NCBI GenBank assembly: GCA_003427395.1
Contig: BFEA01000905.1
Coordinates: forward strand, 35,014-58,403
Direction: 5' to 3'
DNA from: Chara braunii
Lineage: Eukaryota > Streptophyta > Charophyceae > Charales > Characeae
DNA: 23,390 nt
Part shown: positions 19,366 through 23,390 of the stretch, piece by piece
How the letters are laid out: each line of letters starts with the position of its first letter
Numbering within the stretch: position 1 is the first letter of the stretch
Program-made: the position numbers and the translations under genes
The notes under the pieces: model-generated
The model's database searches: none
The model's input: the letters and a program-made list of their open reading frames with translations, nothing else
Told to the model about the DNA's origin: nothing

Positions 19366-19581
19366 ATGCAAGCAGACTGGCGTGTAAAGGGGATAAAAAA
19401 ATATGTGTACGTATGTCAGTGTCATGAAAGAAAGCGATACACGCCTGAGTACACAAGAAGATCTGAAGAAGGGTATGTAAAACTCTCACCCCTGCACAAC
19501 AATCAAATTGCCAGCATGGGCAAAACCAATGGGCTGAGTGTAGGAAACGAGGGTGACGAGGGGAACTCCGAAGACTGTTAA
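19366..19581 (+). CDS. Short upstream ORF, in frame with the Penelope-like ORF
   Basis: A 71-codon frame begins with ATG at 19366 and ends with TAA at 19579-19581. It is in the same frame as the 961-codon ORF that follows, with only that stop between them. The peptide is basic at first (KKYVYVCQCHERKRYTPEY) and acidic at the end (NEGDEGNSEDC). It has no known domain, though CQCH is a possible partial metal site. It may be the original N-terminus of the Penelope-like protein, now cut off by a stop, or an unrelated uORF. An in-frame TAA around 19345 limits it upstream. Confidence 0.4.
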   Translation: MQADWRVKGIKKYVYVCQCHERKRYTPEYTRRSEEGYVKLSPLHNNQIASMGKTNGLSVGNEGDEGNSEDC

Positions 19582-19596
19582 GGTTGGTTACCGAGC

Positions 19597-22482
19597 GTGG
19601 GAGACCTATCTGATCTTGCTCTTGCGTGTAGAGATGCTCGTGAGTTCCACGGACTGTTAAAGGACGGTAATATTGATAATGTTTTTCGGATAACTGTGAT
19701 TTTGTTGATTATTCTTGAACAAATCCCTTGGTGTATAAAATTTATTCCGTTCTTATGTTATTTATTATTTGAAAACTATGACTTCATTACGTGCCCTAGT
19801 CCGGTCGTATATGTACTACTTTCACCATGGTGTAGACATGTTTACATAGGACGCTCGTCGCGTTCTGCTCTGTGTATATGGAAGGAACATATTGGGAGGG
19901 CTAATGCTCCATTAAACTTGAATATACGTAACCACAGGTTGTACAGATGGCTCAGACACTTCCAAATTGGGGGATACGTGGCAATTCCTATTGCGTGCCC
20001 CAGTATCAATCAACTATTACAGACCAAGGCATATTTTATTCGTCTGTTTAATCCCTTCCTCAACTGTATCTCTACGCATGGGAGACGAAAAGAAAGACGG
20101 AAATCCCGACCAGGGAAACGGGAACGTAGACGGAAGGGAGAGGGTACTAGACATGAGTACGGGTCTTCGACTGTGACTAAAGCCGCATGCATGTTTGAGT
20201 CTTCGATTAGAATTAGCTCTACTAATATCCATGAAATTCTTGATGATTGCTTTCGTAGACACATTCGGACGGTCTCGGTGAGATGCGCGAGTGACAATGT
20301 TCTAATTAACCGGTGGGGTATCTTGAAACGGTGTTATGGATCGTCAGTGGTGACTACGGAGAGTGGCACAGAACTGTTTAAACACAGCAGGGAGAAATTG
20401 GTATCAGGGACTAGGCTTATTTTTGTCAAAATCTCGCGTTATTGCTCCAAATTTGAAAAGCTAAAAGGAGAATTGACAGAAATTTTGGCCAATCCCGCGA
20501 AGTGCAAAAAATTGTATCGCGAGCCGTTTGATAGGCTACTGTTGCTCTATAATTGTGTTCGCTGTTTTTCAAAGAAGGAAACTAGGGCTAGCTTACGAGC
20601 GACTATAGCTCGCGTTGTTAAAAATCGGTTTTCTGTCAAACTTAGAATTAGAGCTACTGTAAAGTTGCCCTTTGATTCAAGCCTGTCAAAGAAGCGCGTT
20701 AGGAATTTGTGCTTATCTACTATTCGATCTTCTTCTATTCATCCATCTTTACAGAAGATAGTGTGTAGGAAGCTACGTGTCGTTTGGGTCAAGAATAAGT
20801 CTGTTGGTGATCTCTTGTTGAATTTCCGAGACTTCTCGAGACAGTCCGTTTTTTCTTGCTCATGTGACAAGTTAGATCTACCGCGACGCGATGGTCACGT
20901 TGCCTTTCGATTTAGCGAAGAGTCATGGATTCCGAGTTTTGCGCACAACAATAAGAATGCCGTATGCCCGACCTTCTGTCAAAACCTGCAAAATCTTAAG
21001 AATTACATTATTGATGGGCTGGATAGTATTCAAGATAACACTCATGTTTTCTCAATTTCTAATTCTCAGTTGCGTAGCTGTTCTAATAATAATAGGAGTG
21101 AACAAACATCCAATGGCAATCTGACGGAGTTACATAGAGTTAAACAACGAATAGAAGGGTTAGTGGTGTGCCCTATCGATCATAATGCAGGAGACAGTTT
21201 CACCTGCTGTCCTCTGATTTTTCAAATAGGGATGGAAGCACTCTTTACTAAGAACGTAGGTTTCGAGGTGATGCTTAAACCCGAGCACACGGTCATCAAA
21301 GAAATGAGTACTATGTTTCAAAAATTTAAAATTAGTAAGGTCATTACGTTTAACAGACAGGGTAATCTGGGTAAGTCATATGTCATACCAAAGCATAAGA
21401 ATGTAGAAAAGTGGAGACCTATCTGTCCCTCTTTGGTACGTGTTAGTCGTGTGGTATCAAAAGCGGTGAATCAGATGCTATGGACTTTTCCCGTAGACTC
21501 TCACCTTAATCTACGCTGTCCTAATGATATGATGAGTAGACTGGAGGCGTTCAATCTCAGTATCCAGCCAGATGAACAGGTGCTCGCGGCAAGCTTCGAT
21601 GTAAAAGAAATGTTTACTGCACTTCCGCATGCTTCCATTATCCGAGTGGTTGAATGGCTGATTCATAGCTACGAAGTCAAGGGTGTTAAAGATGTTTTTG
21701 TCAGAAAACGGGGAAAAGGGGTCATACTAGGAGGAAGGAAAATCTCACCTGCTGGCTATTTCTGCCTACGTTTCGATGAACTGTTGAATTTGGTGGTGCT
21801 CAATCTTGGCAATACGTATGTATCCACTATGGGTGTCGTACTCAAACAGAACATCGGAATCCCGATGGGGAAGCCATCAAGTCCAGCGTTGGCGTGCCTT
21901 TTATGTGTTTTTAATAAATTCGATTTTCTACGACAGCTAGGTAACGAACGGAAAATGCTTTTTGGGATGAGGCTAGTAAACGATGTCTCAATATTGTCGA
22001 AATATAAAATAGGTTCCCAACATGGTCTTGCGGCTGCTGAGAATCGACTCGCTAAGTTCCAAACTTGTTATGATGACAATCTGGTTCTGGAGATGACAAG
22101 ATGTGGGGATACTTGGGACTTTTTAGGCTGTGTTATCAAGGTTTTTAGTAAACCATGTAAAGTGCGTACTGGTGCGATCCACAAGAATGAATGGTTCATC
22201 CTCAACGAAGGGATTTGGTTCCAGTGCCTGGAAGACTTTGGTTTGTACTCGGATAGGCAGCAGAAAATGTCGGTTATTACTGCTTGCCTACATCGAGTTA
22301 AAGCGTTGACCACGATCTCGGGGGTGGATGCATGCTTCTTGTTCACTCTGAAGATGGAGCTACAAGCCAGGAACTTTCCGGATGAATATTTTGATAAGTG
22401 TTTAACCCATTTTTCCTCTCGGAGGAACAATTGTTGGAGCCATTGGGTGCGCTGCTTTACACATTGGTACTTTCAATCATAA
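19597..22482 (+). CDS. Penelope-like retroelement protein: N-terminal GIY-YIG, CxC, RT
   Basis: This 961-codon open frame is counted from a GTG at 19597. The frame is open from 19582, and the first ATG codes residue 199, after the nuclease domain, so the true start is unclear. Residues 69-157 are GIY-YIG-like: VVY (70-72), YIG (83-85), H98, then FNPFLN (151-156). After a basic linker (163-180) come FSCSC (419-423, the CxC motif) and DGHV (432-435). RT blocks: LVVCPIDHN (522-530), YVIPKHKNVEKWRPI (595-609), SFDVKEMFTALP (666-677, motif A, D668), a possible insertion-in-fingers stretch (693-725), QNIGIPMGKPSSPALA (751-766, motif B), RLVNDVSIL (792-800, motif C, consensus Y-V-D-D) and a thumb (about 880-940). 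The order nuclease-CxC-RT matches N-terminal-endonuclease Penelope elements (Chlamys/Naiad). No CCHH motif is seen, as in Chlamys. The presumed role is target nicking and target-primed reverse transcription. I94 replaces the usual Arg, K144 the usual Glu, and N795 an Asp, so activity is doubtful. Confidence 0.92.
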   Translation: MGDLSDLALACRDAREFHGLLKDGNIDNVFRITVILLIILEQIPWCIKFIPFLCYLLFENYDFITCPSPVVYVLLSPWCRHVYIGRSSRSALCIWKEHIGRANAPLNLNIRNHRLYRWLRHFQIGGYVAIPIACPSINQLLQTKAYFIRLFNPFLNCISTHGRRKERRKSRPGKRERRRKGEGTRHEYGSSTVTKAACMFESSIRISSTNIHEILDDCFRRHIRTVSVRCASDNVLINRWGILKRCYGSSVVTTESGTELFKHSREKLVSGTRLIFVKISRYCSKFEKLKGELTEILANPAKCKKLYREPFDRLLLLYNCVRCFSKKETRASLRATIARVVKNRFSVKLRIRATVKLPFDSSLSKKRVRNLCLSTIRSSSIHPSLQKIVCRKLRVVWVKNKSVGDLLLNFRDFSRQSVFSCSCDKLDLPRRDGHVAFRFSEESWIPSFAHNNKNAVCPTFCQNLQNLKNYIIDGLDSIQDNTHVFSISNSQLRSCSNNNRSEQTSNGNLTELHRVKQRIEGLVVCPIDHNAGDSFTCCPLIFQIGMEALFTKNVGFEVMLKPEHTVIKEMSTMFQKFKISKVITFNRQGNLGKSYVIPKHKNVEKWRPICPSLVRVSRVVSKAVNQMLWTFPVDSHLNLRCPNDMMSRLEAFNLSIQPDEQVLAASFDVKEMFTALPHASIIRVVEWLIHSYEVKGVKDVFVRKRGKGVILGGRKISPAGYFCLRFDELLNLVVLNLGNTYVSTMGVVLKQNIGIPMGKPSSPALACLLCVFNKFDFLRQLGNERKMLFGMRLVNDVSILSKYKIGSQHGLAAAENRLAKFQTCYDDNLVLEMTRCGDTWDFLGCVIKVFSKPCKVRTGAIHKNEWFILNEGIWFQCLEDFGLYSDRQQKMSVITACLHRVKALTTISGVDACFLFTLKMELQARNFPDEYFDKCLTHFSSRRNNCWSHWVRCFTHWYFQS

Positions 22483-22845
22483 AATAGGGCGGACACATCT
22501 TCTGTTTTACTACTTATTTCTCTTTCCTTTCTTAGACTTGAACTGTGGACCTCTTGTCCTTTTTTCTCTCATTCGATTTGTAGACAATCCCTCTTTGCTT
22601 GTAAATTTAGATACCAACGGACGAGGCTCCAACTTGGAACCTATGTGGAAAATTTTCCGGTAACCGTAGGCCTTTGAATATGAGACTGCTTGAACGTGGG
22701 ACCCGTCGAACCGAAGATTGTGGGTATCTCTTGATTTTTCCTATGATTTCTAGAATATTGTCTGTAGAATTGTTAGTGACTACGGATGGTGACAGTCCGA
22801 ACGTAGGTATACGTAGTACTCAGGTAGACTTTTCATTTCCATCTT
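22483..22845 (+). other. 3' region of the Penelope-like element, first part
   Basis: Non-coding sequence between the ORF stop and the ribozyme. Open readings here (for example 22674-22907) overlap the ribozyme and show no family motif. No polyadenylation signal of the AATAAA form was seen. Confidence 0.5.
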
Positions 22846-22918
22846 GCGCTAGGTATCAGTTGACCCCTGACGAAGCCGGACAGGCGACTGGCAGAAACAC
22901 TGTGTAGGGTCTCAGCGC
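22846..22918 (+). ncRNA. Hammerhead ribozyme, type I, short stem III (candidate)
   Basis: The three-way core is complete. CTGACGA (22867-22873) fits C-U-G-A-N-G-A, and GAA at 22894-22896 fits G-A-A. Stem I pairs GACCC (22862-22866) with GGGTC (22907-22911) and continues, past an 11-versus-2-base internal loop, with GCGCT (22846-22850) and AGCGC (22914-22918). Stem II pairs GCCGG (22875-22879) with CTGGC (22888-22892), with one G-U pair and an A-A mismatch at its base. Stem III is ACA (22897-22899) with TGT (22903-22905) around a CTG triloop. Predicted self-cleavage follows A22906, in the context GUA. A 3-bp stem III is the form known from Penelope-like elements and retrozymes. The A-A mismatch is the only departure from consensus. 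Confidence 0.8.
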
Positions 22919-23332
22919 CTGAATCGCGTCTGTGCTACATGTTTATTTTTCGACGCCTATTTGCGCTCGGTTCTAAGTCTCTCTCCTGTGTGGTGTGATG
23001 TGCGAATACTACACTGTGTATTGTATTGTGGTTATGCTACACTCTATGTGTGATCTGACACTCACGTGTGTCTCACCTTGACTGATGTTTGTGACAATGG
23101 GCTGAACCAACTGGCTTACTAGCTCAGTTGCTACACCCCTGTTCTGCTGAAATGCAGATCTGAGTTGGAACTCCGCTCCGCTGGAAGTAGATGAGGAAAA
23201 CTACGACAATTTTAAATTACCTAGGGAGAGAGAGATGGCTGGCGAAGGCCAGGGAGACTTACCTGTGGCGCCATAGCTCCAGCTTCATCTTCGAGGTACC
23301 TGCATCAAGGCACCAACTTCACAGGTTAGTAC

Positions 23333-23333
<1 letters not shown>
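22919..23333 (+). other. 3' region of the Penelope-like element, last part
   Basis: Non-coding sequence after the ribozyme. 22981-23080 is rich in GTGTG/CACAC words. No gene or terminator-like structure was seen. The junction with (GA)n is ACCG-GAGAGA at about 23331-23336. Confidence 0.5.

Positions 23334-23390
<57 letters not shown>
23334..23390. repeat. (GA)n microsatellite
   Basis: An unbroken GA tract of at least 28 units runs to the end of the window, directly after the Penelope-like element. Confidence 0.98.

Larger units (their letters stand above)
19366..23333 (+). mobile_element. Penelope-like element (N-terminal EN type), ending at (GA)n
   Basis: The element comprises the ORF at 19597-22482, an ~850-bp 3' region with a hammerhead ribozyme, and an abrupt change to (GA)n at 23334. 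The 5' limit is given only as the first likely coding start; the real 5' end could be further upstream. I found no second copy of the 3' region upstream, so pseudo-LTRs, common in Penelope elements, are not demonstrated. Elements of this clade are reported to favour microsatellites, which fits the 3' junction. Confidence 0.7.

Noticed and set aside
19440-19500. Second hammerhead copy upstream of the Penelope ORF (CTGAAGA at about 19463)
   Set aside because: No GAAA partner and no pairing stems around it.
22674-22907. 77-codon ORF after the Penelope-like ORF
   Set aside because: It overlaps the hammerhead ribozyme and shows no protein family feature; probably chance.
1-23390. CRISPR arrays, tRNA or rRNA genes, bacterial operons
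   Set aside because: No regularly spaced direct repeats with unique spacers, no cloverleaf or rRNA sequence recognised, and the content is clearly eukaryotic transposons.

Overview
The window reads as repeat-dominated nuclear DNA from the green plant lineage. It has no bacterial-type operons, rRNA or tRNA that I can see. Two families of L1-like LINE with plant-style features (APE endonuclease, reverse transcriptase, C-terminal zf-RVT region), several terminal-inverted-repeat elements, long (GA)n tracts and a Penelope-like element with an N-terminal GIY-YIG domain (a type reported from green algae and spike mosses) fit a streptophyte alga or an early-diverging land plant. The species cannot be fixed from the sequence. 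No ordinary host gene could be supported. Both window edges are (AG)n, so this may be a contig ended by microsatellites.

Layout. 1-85 is (AG)n. 86-1710 is unassigned, with an A20 tract at 1593. 1711-2591 is an ~880-bp element with terminal inverted repeats. About 3000-8869 is LINE A on the minus strand, decayed but nearly full length (ORF1-like region, endonuclease, RT, zf-RVT), interrupted at about 5597-6280 by a palindrome-rich insertion with its own (GA)n. About 8870-16400 or beyond is LINE B. Its 3' end (minus strand, poly(A) tail at 8870-8894) and 5' part (minus strand, 15026 upward) flank a plus-strand middle part (10627-15023). The pieces fit if a ~4.4-kb internal segment was inverted. 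That segment also carries a ~1.76-kb hAT-like insertion (11805-13564) with an 8-bp target duplication; inside the insertion are a 184-bp tandem repeat, a MITE-like element with 53-bp arms, a 300-N gap and (CA)n.

16419-18266 is a ~600-bp-arm inverted repeat. Its left arm has a 187-bp tandem duplication and its right arm a 408-bp insertion with a 10-bp target duplication. 18267-19365 is unassigned.

19597-22482 holds the only long intact reading frame, a 961-codon Penelope-like protein (GIY-YIG, CxC, RT). Its 3' region carries a convincing type I hammerhead ribozyme fold (22846-22918), and the element runs up to the (GA)n at 23334-23390. The main points of interest are the hammerhead in an N-terminal-endonuclease Penelope element, the substituted catalytic residues in its otherwise open frame, and the nested, datable order of insertions and inversion.
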